From: Dugong dugon
Lineage: Eukaryota > Chordata > Mammalia > Sirenia > Dugongidae
NCBI GenBank assembly: GCA_030035585.1
Contig: CM057469.1
Coordinates: forward strand, 57,925,501-57,989,500
DNA length: 64,000 bases
Direction of reading: 5' to 3'
Position 1 is the stretch's first letter. Every line of letters starts with the position of its first letter. The position numbers were made by a program, and so were the translations under genes. The notes beneath the pieces were generated by a model. The model was not told the origin of the DNA, did not search any database, and was given only the letters and a program-made list of their open reading frames with translations. Shown here piece by piece: positions 45,176 through 57,039 of the stretch.

Positions 45176-46269
45176 GAGGAATTCTGGGAAGATGGTGGCA
45201 TAAACAAACCATCATCCTGACTCTCCCTCACAAGTACAACAAAAAATACAAGGAAACAGTGCTTGACTTTGATGAACTCTGAACTGAGGCGAAAAGAAAG
45301 CAGCGGGTAATTGCAGACAGGCAAGAACCAACAAATCAACAACCAATGACATACGTCAGCACTGAATACTGCTAATTGAGGCTGCTTTGTCCTAGGAAGA
45401 ACGCGTCTTGAGTGGAGACTACACCCACAGCCAACATACTACAAGAAGTGTTCTGATAGCAATAAGATAGACCTCCCTGGGGGTCCATTTGGAGCTAGTT
45501 TGGGGAGGGGTAGCTATCCCTCCCCCAACCAGTAACTGTCAGTTGCTGGACTGAAACAAAAGCCTACCAGAAAGTTCCCTATAGTCGAGTCAGGAGGTGG
45601 GCCACTAAGTGGAGACTGCTTCCCCAACCACCACAGGGCTACTGGGGCTCTGAAACCAACAAGACAGATCTCTCAGAGGACCTTCTGGGGAGTACCAGCC
45701 TCTCCTCCTCCTGAAAAGGAGGAAAGTCAGCCTGTGCTTCCCCTGAATGTCAGCTCAGATATAAGCAGACCCCACACAGCAGGAAAGGACATCTTGGGCA
45801 AAACTGGAGGGCAACACCCAGTCCCGAAGGGGCTTGCTGGGTGTGGGTTTTCTGACAAAAACATGATTGCAGAAACAGAGAAAGTAAAGAAATTATAACC
45901 AGTGAGAGGGGCTTGTGCCCCCTGGTGGAGAGATTGATTAACACATGATATCTTGCATGAGTGGCTATGCCTATTGGTGGACAGACTGATCATAGCATGT
46001 TCTTTGGTGTGTTTGGGAGAGACTGAAAGTTGAAAAACAAGACGTGGAACTTTCAAATCCCAACTAAACCAGGGAGAGAGAAGGAGCTATCATAGAGAGG
46101 AAGAGAAAATGGTAAGCAAAGGCTGAAGGCTCTGCCCACCTAAGAGTTTCCTGTAGAAAGTAGTGTGGGCAAAAACACCAAATACTGGGGAAATCTGAGA
46201 AAGTTAACATCCTTGAAAATTCCAATGCCCCAATGAAAAATCACAACACACACAAAGAACAGAGAAACA

Positions 46270-47145
46270 ATGTCTCATCCAAATGAACATGACAAAGAGT
46301 GAAAACATGTCTAGGGATGACCAAATAATGAAAAAAATGGAAGAATATAATACAATATTAAATAACTAAGTGAAAACACAGACAAAGAGCTGAAAGAAAT
46401 AAGGAAAACAATGCAAGAACAAAATGAGGATCTAAAAAAAGAGATATTGCAATGGAAGGGGACAATAACTGAAATGAGCAATACAGTAGAAGAATTTACC
46501 CACAGATTTAATCAGGCAGAAGAAAGAATCAGCCAATTAGAGGATAAGATGGTTAAGATTACAGATGCTGAAGGGCAACAAAAACAGAGGCACAAGAAGG
46601 CTGAACACAGTTTAATGGGATTATGAGACAACAACAAGAGACCTGATATACACATCATGGGAATTCCAGAAGGAGATGAGAAAGTGAAAAGGACAGAAAG
46701 AATATCTGAAGAAATAATGACAGAAAATTTCCCCAATCTAATGAAGGACACGAATCTACAAATCCAAGAAGCTCAATGAGTCCCAAGCAGAATAAACCCA
46801 AAGAGATCTACACCAAGATACATTATAGTTAGGCCCTCAAAAATTAAAGGTAAAGAGAGAATACTGAAAGCAATGAGAGAGAAGCAAGCAGTTACATATA
46901 AAGGATCCCCAATAAGATGAAGTGGTGATTTTTCCTCAGAAACGTTGGAGGCCAAAAGGCAATGGAATGATATATTTAAAGTGCTGAAAGAAAAACAAAA
47001 CAAAACTGTCAACAAAGAATACTATACCCAGAAAACCTATCCTTTAAGAATGAGGGTGAAATTAAAATGTTCCCAGAGAAACAGAAGCTGAGAGAGTTCA
47101 TATCCACCATACCAGCCCTACAAAAAATACTAACGGGAGTTCTAT
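46270..47145 (+). pseudogene. L1 ORF1 (RNA-binding protein) remnant
   Basis: ORF1 forms the trimeric RNA chaperone of the L1 particle. A coiled-coil-like segment ('VEEFTHRFNQAEERISQLED') at 46411-46623 is followed, after a stop near 46623, by the RRM and C-terminal domain: 'IHIMGIPEGDEKVKRTERIS', 'NFPNLMKDTNLQIQEAQ', 'RYIIVRPSKIKGKERILKAM', then 'SGDFSSETLEAKRQWNDIF'. At least three in-frame stops interrupt it, so it is inactive. Confidence 0.85.
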
Positions 47146-47653
47146 AGATGGAAGGGAAAAGACACTAGAAAGTAATTCAGAGCTACACATAAAAAGAAAG
47201 ATCTCTAATAAAGGGAAATGCATGGACTATTACTAATAAGGGCTAGTAATAAGATATTCATGCTTGATAATTCTAAATGTTTTGTCCTTCATGTTATTTA
47301 ATAACAAACATATAAAAGATAGGATAAAATTATGTTACAGGGCACATGAAATATAAAGATGAAATTAGTGATAACAATAACACGGGGGGGGGGAGAGGAA
47401 TGATATAGATACAGAATTTCTTACATGTTACTGAAGTTAAGTTGTACCAACTTACCCTAGAATGTAATAAATACAAGCTCTCAAATGTAATATTCATGGT
47501 AACCACTAAGAAAATATATAAAAAACATACACAAAAGGAAAGGAGAAGGGAAACAAAAAAGCTCACTACAATAAACCAATAAAACCCAAAAGAAAAGAGT
47601 ATTAACAGAAAAACACAAAGAAGTCTTCAGACACACAAAAAACAAATAATAAA

Positions 47654-50157
47654 ATGGCAGAAGAAAGTCACTTCTTATCAGTAATTGCAGTGAATGTAAA
47701 TGGACTGAATGCTCCAATCAAAAGACAGGAAGTGGCAGAATGGATAAAAAAACATGATCCAACTCTATGCTGTTTACAGGAGACACACCTTAAACCCAAA
47801 GACACAAATAGGTTGAAAGCGAGAGGATGGAAAAAATATTCCATGCAAATAATAACTAAAAGAGAGTTGGGGTGACAGTCTCAATACCAAAGTAGACTTT
47901 AAGACAAAATTTTTCAGAAGAGATAAAGATGGACATTATATAGTGATAAAAGCATTAATTATCAAGAAGATTTAACAAGCATAAATATATATACACTCAA
48001 CATCGGGGCACCTAAATATATAAAGCAAACACTGATAGAATTGAAGGAAGAAGTAGATAGTACTATAATAATAGCTGGAGACTTCAATACACCACTTTCA
48101 ATATTGGACAGAACATCTAGAAAGAAAATCGACAAGAAAATAGAGGACCTGAATGACACTATAAACCAAATAGACTTAACAGGCATATACAGAACACTCC
48201 ATCCCAAAACAGAACAATATATATTATACTATACTGTGCATGGCTCATTCTCCAGGATAGACCACATTTTAGATCACAAAGCAAGTCTTGATAAATTTTA
48301 AAAGATTGAAATCATACAAAGTATTTTCTCTGACCACAAGAGAGTGAAGCTAGAAATCAATAATGAAAAAAAAAAAAAAAAACCTGGAAAAGACACAAAC
48401 ATATGGAAATTAAACAACACACTATTAAACTACCAATAGATCAAGGAAGAAATCAAAAGAGAAATAAAAAATTTCTTAGAGTCAAATGAAAGCACAATAT
48501 GTCAAAACTTAAGGGATGCAGTGAAGGCAGTACTCAAAGTGAAACTTACAGCAATAAATGCCTACCTGAGAAAGAAGAAAGGTCTCAATTTAATGGTCTA
48601 AACTTGACAACTCCAGGAACTAGAAAGAGACGAGCAAACTAAGCCTAAACCTACCAAAAGAAAGGAAATAACAAAGATCAGAGCAGAAATAAATAAAATT
48701 GAAAACAGAAAAACAAGCGAACTGATAAAATCAGAAGTTGATTCTTTGAAAAGGTCAATAAAGTTAACATGTTTTATTTAGCTAGACTGAAAAAGAAAAG
48801 AAGAGAAAAGATGCAAATAACCAAAATAAAACAGTGAAAGAGGGGACATTACAACTGACTCAATAGAAATAAAGAGAATTATGACAGAATATTATGAACA
48901 ACTGTATGACAACAAACTGGATAACCTAGATGAAATGGTCAAATTCTTAGAAGCACACAATGTACTGAAACTAACTCAAGAGGAAATAGAAAGTCTCAAC
49001 AGACCCATAACAAGTGAAAAGATTGAATTGGGGATCAAAAACCTCCCAACAACAACAAAAAAGTCCTAGACCAGATGGCTTCGCTGGGGAATTCTACCAA
49101 ACATTTAGAGAAGAATTGACACTGATACTGCTTAAACTCTTCTGAAAGATGGAGAAGGAAGGAATACCCCTAATTCATTCTGTGAAGCAAACATAACCCT
49201 GATGCCCAAAGCAGACAAAGACACCACAAGAAAAGAAAACTACAGGTCAATATCTCTTATGAATATAGATGCAAAAATCCTCAACAAAATACTAGCAAAC
49301 AGAATCCAAGAGTCATATACCATGACCAAGCGGGATTTACTCCAGGAATGCAGGGATGGTTTAACATCAGAAAATCAGTCAATATAATATACCACATCAA
49401 TAGAACAAAGGAAAAGGACTACATGATCATCTCTATGGATGCAGAAAAAGTATTTGATAAAATCCAACACCCTTTCTTTATGAAAACCCTAAAGATGATC
49501 AGAATAGAAGGGAAACTCCTCAATATGATTCAGGGCATATATGAAAAGCCAACAGCCAACATTATACTTAATGGAGAAAGACTGAGAGCTTTCCCCCTGA
49601 AATCGGAAACAAGATAAGCCTGCTCGCTTTCACAACTTCTGTTCAGTATTGTATTAGAAGTCCTAGCCAGAGAAATAAAATAAAAAAAGAAATAAAATGT
49701 ATCCAGATTGGAAAAGAAAAAGTAAAATTATCTCTATCCGCCGACGATATGATCCTATACATAGAAAATGCCAGAGTCCACAAGAAAACTTTTATATTTA
49801 ATAAAGAAATTTAGCAAAGTTGCAGGGCACAAGGTCAATAAACAAATATCAGTTGGTTTTCTATATATTAGCAATAAGAAATATAAAGGGAAATTAGGGA
49901 AACAATTCTATTTACAATAGCATCTAAGAGAATAAAACACCTAGGAATGAATCTAACTAGGAACTTGAAGGACTTCTTATACGATGAAAACTATAAAACA
50001 CTACTGAAAGAGTTTAGAGAAGACTTAAATAAATGGAAAAATGTTTCACGTTCATGGACTGGAAGACTTAATATTGTTCAGATGGCAATACTACCCAAAG
50101 CGATCTGTAGATTCAACACAATCCAGATCAAAATTCCAACAGCCTTCTTTATAGAAA
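47654..50157 (+). pseudogene. L1 ORF2 remnant, truncated after the RT domain
   Basis: The endonuclease starts at 47654 ('SVIAVNVNGLNAPIKRQE', 'CCLQETHLKPKDTNRLKARG') and includes 'IIAGDFNTPLS' and 'SRIDHILDHKASLDKF' at 48041-48301. RT runs about 49000-50150: '[20 protein letters not shown]', '[20 protein letters not shown]', '[17 protein letters not shown]', and the active site reads S-A-D-D (49737-49748), where L1 normally has F-A-D-D. The last recognisable part is '[19 protein letters not shown]'. Multiple frameshifts and stops make it inactive. The cysteine-rich C-terminal region is absent. Confidence 0.9.
48366..48384. repeat. A-run inside ORF2
   Basis: An expanded poly-A stretch within the L1 ORF2 remnant; it disrupts the frame. 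Confidence 0.9.
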
Positions 50158-50160
50158 CAG

Positions 50161-50490
50161 AGTCTTTGGTACATATCCCAGTTGGACATAGTGGGAGAGA
50201 TAATAGAAGCTGGCCAAAGTCCAGCTAAGAGGTTTGGATTTTATCCCAAGGACAATGAGAAGGTGCTGAATGGATTTAATCAGGGTCTTGGCATGCCTGG
50301 ATTTGTATTTTAGAATATCATGCTGGCTACTTTGAAGAGAATGTCCTGGAGTGGAGTCTGAGAGGCTGTTACAGTGGCCGAGAAGCAAATGACAGGAGTC
50401 TATGCCAGGTGGCTGAGGTAGGAACAAGGAGGCAGACAGATTGGAGATATTTATAGGCAGATTGACAAGATTTGGTGCTGTAGAAGCTTG
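50161..50490 (+). repeat. Ancient interspersed repeat, copy 2, right half
   Basis: It continues the repeat interrupted at 45175: 'TTGGATTTTATCCCAAGGAC', 'ATGGATTTAATCAGGGTCTT', 'AGAATATCATGCTGGCTACT', 'GAGGCTGTTACAGTGGCC'. A 171-codon minus-strand frame crossing into the L1 is accidental. Confidence 0.6.
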
Positions 50491-50724
50491 GGAAGATAGA
50501 TGTCTTCCAAATTTTCTGACTGACTCCAAACCTGCAGAGAGCAAATAAGGTAGTTCACAGTCTTGTTCTTTGGGTCCCTTCCACCCAATATCTTGTTTAG
50601 ATTTTTCTGTCAATTTCTTTACCTTTATTACAGGATTATAATGAATAATGTAATAGTCTGGCACTTTGTGGTGCTTTGTATATCTTCATATCTAATATTT
50701 ACAACACTCTTGTTGGCAGCCCTG

Positions 50725-50990
50725 TCTTAGAGATATGGAAATAGTTCAGAGAAGCCTTAAGTAACTTGTCTAAGATCATTTAACTGGTCAGTGTTGGAGC
50801 AGGGATTGAAGCTCAGGTGTACTTGATTATAAAGTTTCTGCTTTTTCCCACCACAGGAAATGTATTCACAGGCAGTTCTATCAAATGATAGAATCCATGA
50901 CGGGCACTTTATATTCATCATCTCATTTAACCCTCACAATCCCCCTATGAGGTAGATATTACTGTGCTGTCCAATTTACAGGGAAATTGT
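50725..50990 (-). mobile_element. MIR-like SINE fragments, antisense
   Basis: 'AAGTAACTTGTCTAAGATCA' and 'GGAGCAGGGATTGAAGCTCA' are the complement of a MIR core. 'CATCATCTCATTTAACCCTC' with 'CCTATGAGGTAGATATTACT' at 50915-50965 is a second MIR-type fragment. Confidence 0.6.
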
Positions 50991-51519
50991 TTCAAGGAAA
51001 TTTATAAGGAAAAGTTGCTTTAAAGAATATAAAAATCTTGGCCAAATTTCTATATCATGAGAAGACACTGGGGTTGTGGTTACCAGACTCCAGAACTCAG
51101 TCTTTTTGTTTTAATTGTGTTCAGTAAACTTCTTAGCTTTTATTTTAGTCCAGTTGTGCTGACTTCCCCTGTATTGTGTGTTGTCCTTCCTTTCACCCAA
51201 GATGATTCTTGTCTACTGTCTAGCTAGTGAATTCCCCTCTCTCCTTTTGTTAAAAGAACTCAGTCTTTTAACGACTATCTAAATTGCCAGGAGTAGAAAG
51301 TCTAATACAGATAAGTCATGTTTTATAGCCAGTTAGAGCTGCAATTATTTATTGTCCACTTGTATATTCTTATGATCCAGCACAGTGCATCTTAAGGGGT
51401 TTAAGGGAGAAAGTAAGTGTGTGATTTTGCCCACCGGGACTGTATGTGTGTGTGTTTGAGTGTGTAAGAGTGTTCTCTTGGGAGATATATAAATGGGATT
51501 TTGAAGTTTGACTTTCATG
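50991..51519. other. Unassigned sequence
   Basis: I see no clear gene. 51125-51240 has faint antisense resemblance to the lineage-type L1 3'UTR. Confidence 0.35.
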
Positions 51520-51721
51520 TTGTTATCGTTGTGTGCCATCGAGTCGATTCTGACTCATACGACCCTATAGGACAGGGTAGAACTGCCTCATTGGGTTTCC
51601 TAGGCTGTAAATGTTTATGGGAGCAGATTACTAGGTCTTTTCTCCCACAGAACGGCTAGTGGGTTCAAAACACCAACCTCTTGGTTAGCAACCAACCGCT
51701 TAATCATTGCGCCACCAGGGC
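51520..51721 (-). mobile_element. AfroSINE, long type
   Basis: The minus-strand copy has the tail 'GTGCCATCGAGTCGATTCTG' on plus, the long-type central segment ('GGCTGTAAATGTTTATGGGA') and the head 'CATTGCGCCACCAGGGC'. It is well preserved for a long-type copy. Confidence 0.92.
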
Positions 51722-53138
51722 AATCTTATTTTCCTCATTTTGAACTTGGCCGTGGGGATCTCTTGATAACCCCTATATACTGATGACATTTAAAATAAGT
51801 GAATGTTTAGAAGGCAATACCAATAAAACCAAAAACTGAAATACTTGAGGAAAAGGAAACTTGAATCTATTTAACTTAAAGGGAAACAGCGCATTTCATG
51901 AAAGTAAATGTGAAATTCTATAATGAGTTAAGACTTGCTTGTGTCCAGTAAGCCCATCATTGCTTGATAGCACATTACTGGTATCACGAAGAATGGGGTC
52001 ATTATCTGCTTTCCCAAACTGCATGCCTAATGCTCCTCAGGAACTCTGACTAGGCTGGAGAGAATGAGTTTGAGTCTGCTTATATCCTAGCATTTCCATC
52101 GCCTAAATCTGGCTTCTAGAATGAAAGTTCAGAGACGAAACAAGTTTATGCAGAATATAGTTTATACTTGCGCTTACCTGCTCTCTCTTCACCTCCTCAC
52201 TAACTTTTTGATTCTTATAAAATGATTGCTTAAGTCTATGATGTGGCAAAGAGGCATTCAACAATTCACAATGAATAACTTTGCATGGTGAATTCACCCT
52301 CCCTGAGAGCAATTTACTAAATGATACCTCAGCGTCTAACCTTCCAAAATATCTAGCTTGCAGCTGAGAGGAGCAAGAACAGCGATTTTTCAGCTGTTTC
52401 TGTTTTGTACCTTGTTACTTGTTCCAACTTTATGGCTGGTGAATACAATCATGTCAGATTGCTGCTACCAACGAAGTGGGACATTGATGCAGATTACTAA
52501 AATCACAAGACAAACTGTACAGCTGAATTGGTCTATGGCTGGGCTTCCTCATGGCAGAGATGTTTGTCAAAGGATTAAAAACTGTGGCCCTGACCCAGCA
52601 GAGTGGTAGAGGATCTTAAAGAGGATCCTCAGAGTTTTGTGGGGAGTGATTTGGAAGGGTGAGGAGAATTTTTTCTCTGCAGCCTACATTTTCTTCCCAG
52701 AAACCTCAAGGGATGGTACACACCATCCTTATATACTATAGACATTACTGGGGGGAATGACTGCTCTTTGATAAAAGTTCTTGCAATAATATAATCTGAT
52801 GATTATATCTTGTTAAACTTTTTTTTTTTTGAGCAACTGACATCCAAACTGCAGGGTTTCTTACCTATGTAACTAAAATAGACAGTTTGCAAAAGGATAA
52901 TGGGTTGCAAATTCCCTGAGAAGTAGAGCACGGAAAGAAATGGAATAGGCTCTGAGCAGGCAATTCTTGCATGAATTTTAGTCAGTTTCTAGAATTCCAA
53001 GAAGCAATTTATATAATAGAAAGAATTGGCGAATGTGTCATTTCGATGCAGGTTTTGACCAGAACATGACCTAAAATACCAGATCAGGACCTGGGCCTAA
53101 ACCACAAATTTTTTACAAGAGCACTCTCTCAAAACAAT
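51722..53138. other. Unassigned sequence
   Basis: I see no recognised repeat. A frame at 52358-52606 contains a hydrophobic stretch ('LFLFCTLLLVPTLWLV') but has no ATG at its start and no recognised homology, so I do not call it. Confidence 0.4.
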
Positions 53139-53196
53139 CAACCAACCAACCAACCAACCAACCAACCAACCAACCAACCAACCAACCAATCAACCA
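53139..53196. repeat. (AACC)n microsatellite
   Basis: About fourteen CCAA/AACC units, nearly perfect in the centre. Confidence 0.95.
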
Positions 53197-53524
53197 AACA
53201 ACAGCAACAACAAAATTCTGGTTTGTAAAGCTCTCAGCGCATCTCTACATACTATTTTTTCTTCACGCTAAAGTATAACATAGAAAATTTATCCTGCTAT
53301 TGCATTTGAATGATTATTTCAAATCTTATCATAGGACCTGTTTCTTTACAGACTTTTCTTTTACTCAAATACTTTAAGCCTTTCCTAATTCTCTCTCTTC
53401 TCTTTGTCATTTCTCTATCTCTACCTCCCTCTCTACTTTATCTATCACCTATCTCTCTCTGGCCTTATGTCTCTATTTTGTCACATATCCACAATGTAGG
53501 TTGTGTGTGTGTGTGTCTAGATAT

Positions 53525-54140
53525 ATTATTATTGTTGTTGTTAGTTGCCGTTAAATTGGCTCTGACTCATGACAACCTTATGTATAATAGAATGAAATGT
53601 TGCCCAGTTCTCTGCCCTCTTTATGATCATTGGGGTGTTTGAGCCCACTGTTACAGCTATTGTGTCCATCCGTCTCAGTGAGGATTTCCCTTGCCTTCAC
53701 CTAGCCCCTACCAAACATGATGTCCTTTTCCAGTGGCTGGTCTTTCCTGATGGCATATCCAAACTAAGTGAGCTGAAGACTCACCGTCTTTTCTAAGGAG
53801 CATTCTGGTTGTATTTCTTTAAGACTGATTTGTTCGTGTTTCTAGGAGTCCCACAATATAGTCAATATTATTTGCCAACACCACAGTTCAAATGTGTTCA
53901 TTCTTCTTCTGTTTTCCTTTTTCATTATCCAGCTGTCATACACATATGAGGCAATTGAAAATACCATGGCTTGAGGTAGGAACACCTTAGTCATCAAAGT
54001 GACATCTTTGCTTTTTAAAACTTTAAAGAGGTCTTTCACAGCAGATTTGCCCAATACATCATTTGACTTCTTGACCGCTGCTTCTATGGATATTTATTGT
54101 TGATCCAAGTAGTACTTCATTTTTCCTCTATTTATTATGA
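53525..54140 (-). mobile_element. RTE-class LINE, 5'-truncated (copy E)
   Basis: The minus-strand 3' end starts at 53525 with 'GTTGTTGTTAGTTGCCGTTA' on plus. The frame at 53842-54054 reads 'GKSAVKDLFKVLKSKDVTLM', 'QAMVFSIASYVYDSW', 'FELWCWQ', the conserved C-terminal region of RTE. Its tail differs from copies A-C ('TTAGTTGCC' against 'TTAGGTGCTG'), suggesting another subfamily. Confidence 0.88.
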
Positions 54141-54158
54141 TGTTGCTTATAGATATAC

Positions 54159-54371
54159 AAGAAACCAAAACTAGTTGTTCTCAAGTCGATTCTGACAAAT
54201 GGCAAACCTATGTGTGTCAGCATAGAACTGTGCTCCATAGGGTTTTCAGTGGTTGATTTTTCAGAAGTAGATTGCCAGGCTTTTCTCCCAAGTCCCCTCT
54301 GGTGGACTCAAACTGCCAATGTTTCAGTTAGCAGCCACATTCATTAACCGTTTGCACCACCCAGGGACTTC
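54159..54371 (-). mobile_element. AfroSINE, long type
   Basis: The minus-strand copy has the tail complement ('TCAAGTCGATTCTGACAAAT'), the middle 'GAACTGTGCTCCATAGGGTT' and the head 'TTGCACCACCCAGGGACTTC'. TTATAGATATA (54148-54158) and TTACAGATATA (54372-54382) form the likely target duplication. Confidence 0.88.
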
Positions 54372-54519
54372 TTACAGATATATAGTTATAGATATTTGTA
54401 ACAGCAGCCATGTGGCAATAGAATATGCTGTGTCCACATAGGATGATAAGTGACTAAATAAATACTCTTTGGTCCTTAATTGTGAGAGGCAAAAATCAGC
54501 ACAAAGTTCTTACCTACCT

Positions 54520-54614
54520 AGATAGATGGATGATAGATAGACAGATAGACAGACAGACAGACAGATAGATAGATAATAGATAGATAGGTAGCTAGATAGA
54601 TTAGATAGATAGAG
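54520..54614. repeat. (GATA)n/(GACA)n microsatellite
   Basis: Compound GATA and GACA units with several interruptions over about 95 bases. Confidence 0.95.
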
Positions 54615-56419
54615 TCTGGTTAATTTTTACCCTTTCTTTCCTGGATGTTGTTTCATTTGGGTAAGCCGACTATCAGCCCCTTTGTGGCTTTTGGAGGAAA
54701 CACCGGACATGAAGTAGGGATGTCTCCACTGCCTCTTTCATCTTAGCACAAATGAAAGGAATGCAGGATGAACATTTGAAAGGAAAGAACGTTTAAATGT
54801 CAATATACTTTCCATCTCCTTTTAATTATCCCCTTCCTTTCTCCTTCTCCATCTGTCTTTAGCACATAAACAAGCATGCTCATTTAAAGTGTTATTTCAC
54901 TCTAGGAGGTACTTTTTAGGAATATGGAAAATTGCTGGAGGAAGAGAAAAACATTAAGAAACCTACGTTCTGATTAAAGTTGCAAACTATATGAGTTGCT
55001 CTTCTTTTGAAAGTGGAAGTGAGAATCTCAAGTGTGAACCAGAGTTAGATGCTCATATGATTTCCTCTTAATTTCTTTTCTTTTAGAAAATATCAGAGAA
55101 GAAAAAGGGAAAATTATGTAAGTAAATATAGTACAATGCAAAATCTACACCTGTCAGATATTCACACCTTACTGTTTATCAACTCAATCTTACCTTTTGA
55201 ATCATAAAGGAAGCAGTAAAACTTTGAATATGTGCAAATGGTGTAAACCCAACTTTGTAAACGTAAGAAAATATTTTTCATATATACACGTTTATACTAG
55301 TTTGTGCTTGCTCTTTGACTTAATATTAACTTGATATTAACTGATAAGAACACTGAAATGCTATAAAAGCAAGGATTGTTTTATTGTTATCACCATTTAT
55401 GGCCTCATACAATGTATATAAATTTGGGAAAAAAATAGAGTGAGAAGTATGTTTTAACACAAAGAAAATGCTCTTTGGCGAAAAATAAACAATAGCGTAT
55501 TTTCAAGGTTGCTTTTAATTTATTGTCTGTGGAATTTTTTTTTCCCTGAACTTATCAACACAGTTTGCCAAATTAGGTTTGGACGTCAATGTAGAAAGGA
55601 ACTGTTGTAGCTTTTTCAAGTGGTGCAGGACTTGTCTCCTGTGGCATAGGATAATAATTGTGATTTGCTAGTTATTTACTAATGCTAATCAAGGCTTTGC
55701 TAAGCTAATGAGTTTAACCAAACCCTTGGATGCCATCGAAATACAGTCCCCCTGCCCCCTGCATTTTTCTTCAGGTGAAATTTTGATTTTTGTACTGTTA
55801 TTTTGCTGAGCTGAGCTTTCTGAACACAGGAATTGTACATACACTAGGAAGGAAAACCAAATTTCCTATTTGTTCTGAATGCGCAGTAAGAATCAACCAC
55901 AGAGAGGAAAAACATGAATCAAGCATTAAGCCATTAAACTGTAGCTAATAGGCATTTATTCAATGGGCCTTATGAATGCAAGTCGTGCCCCACTGAAAAT
56001 CTAACTGAAATGATTGCACATTTCATTAGTGAAGATAATTACCAATTTGTTCTTTCCCAAAAAATCATGTATGTATGAAAACACTGTTGAAGGTAAACAG
56101 TCTTTCCCTCTAAGGAAAAGACTAAAGATGGCCTATTTAAACAGGGTCAGTGCAGTGATAGATTTTATCCCTTTTACTTTTTTTTTTTCTTTTAAAGATG
56201 GAGGTTTCAAAAGAATAATTGTCGATTTTATCCCACAAGTCAATGTAAAAGGATTTACTCTTCCTCTATGATGTTTTTGATGCATTCAATGTTAGTTTCA
56301 AATTCAAACTTAAAAATACTCATATGACATACAGATAGGAACATTCAGTATCTTCATTTACACAGAAATGTTGAAATGCTGTCAACAATTCCTAAATCCC
56401 TGGTTAAGCAAAGAAGAGA
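54615..56419. other. Unassigned AT-rich sequence
   Basis: I see no gene or repeat family other than the short splice-signal-bounded stretch at 55087-55117. Confidence 0.4.
55087..55117 (+). other. Candidate micro-exon (31 bp)
   Basis: A pyrimidine tract ending TTTCTTTTCTTTTAG precedes it, and GTAAGTA follows at 55118. The 31 bases are open in all three frames (for example NIREEKGKI). Both splice signals are strong, but so short an interval is easily produced by chance. Confidence 0.15.
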
Positions 56420-56590
56420 AAGACCAGTATTCTTATTCTAGTTTTGCCCCTAACCAGCTGTGCAACTTGGACAAATAGCTGAGCCTCTCTGGGCTATAGT
56501 AGCAGCTGCTGTAAAGTAAGAGAACTGAAAGAAATGATTTCCAGGCCCTCTTTCAGCTTAAAACAAGGTTCTCCCTCTGTTGTGAAAACG
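56420..56590 (+). mobile_element. MIR SINE
   Basis: 'CTAACCAGCTGTGCAACTTG' and 'GAGCCTCTCTGGGCTATAGT' follow the MIR core. Confidence 0.65.
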
Positions 56591-56656
56591 TTAGCTCCTA
56601 CTTACACATAAATCAAGGGCATGTTCACAGCCTGATACTTTCTTATATGACAGACT

Positions 56657-56742
56657 ATATGTATATACATATATATATATATATATATATGTATGTATAT
56701 GTATATATGTATGTGTATATATGTGTATATATATATATGTGG
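56657..56742. repeat. (TA)n/(TATG)n microsatellite
   Basis: A TA-rich alternating purine-pyrimidine tract with interspersed TATG units. Confidence 0.95.
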
Positions 56743-56879
56743 TAGGAGAGTGTATACAGGAGAATCATTTTTTTGATTTAATTTCCATGAAGACCTTTGT
56801 TTGCATTAATCAGCATGCAACTCCATTTGGCTTTTCCATAATTAAAGGTCGTTATATCCTTGGAAAAAATGTAATCATG

Positions 56880-57030
56880 TGCTAATAATGTTTATTAAGT
56901 GCCTATTCTATGCCAGGGAAAGTTCTATGTACCAAGGCTACAATGGTGAGCAATACTGACTAGGAACTTGCCCTCATGGCATTTACAGTCTACTGAGGAG
57001 ATAGGTAGTAATCAAGTATAACCCTGTCAA
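56880..57030 (+). repeat. Ancient interspersed repeat, copy 3
   Basis: 'TTTATTAAGTGCCTATTCTA', 'TGCCAGGGAAAGTTCTATGT', 'CCCTCATGGCATTTACAGTC' match the family at 40960 and 44880. Confidence 0.55.
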
Positions 57031-57039
57031 TAAGCCGCA

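Larger units (their letters stand above)
45176..50160 (+). mobile_element. L1 LINE with intact 5' end but missing its 3' third
   Basis: The 5' leader ('ATTCTGGGAAGATGGTGGCA') resembles the other L1 starts here. It is followed by about 1.1 kb of 5'UTR, ORF1 (about 46270-47145), a spacer and ORF2 from 47654. ORF2 stops abruptly just after the RT region near 50157, so the C-terminal part of ORF2 and the whole 3'UTR are missing. The right flank is the continuation of the ancient repeat seen on the left. AGTCTTTGG occurs at both edges (45163-45171 and 50161-50169). Confidence 0.88.

Noticed and set aside
50149-50664. 171-codon minus-strand frame, the longest in the window
   Set aside because: It spans the junction between an L1 and an ancient repeat, so it is a chance frame with no gene behind it.
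52358-52606. 83-codon frame with a hydrophobic, signal-peptide-like start
   Set aside because: It opens with TTG rather than ATG and has no recognisable family; the hydrophobic run comes from T-rich sequence.
53139-53196. Regular repeat that could be mistaken for a CRISPR or satellite array
   Set aside because: It is a tetranucleotide microsatellite with no spacers.
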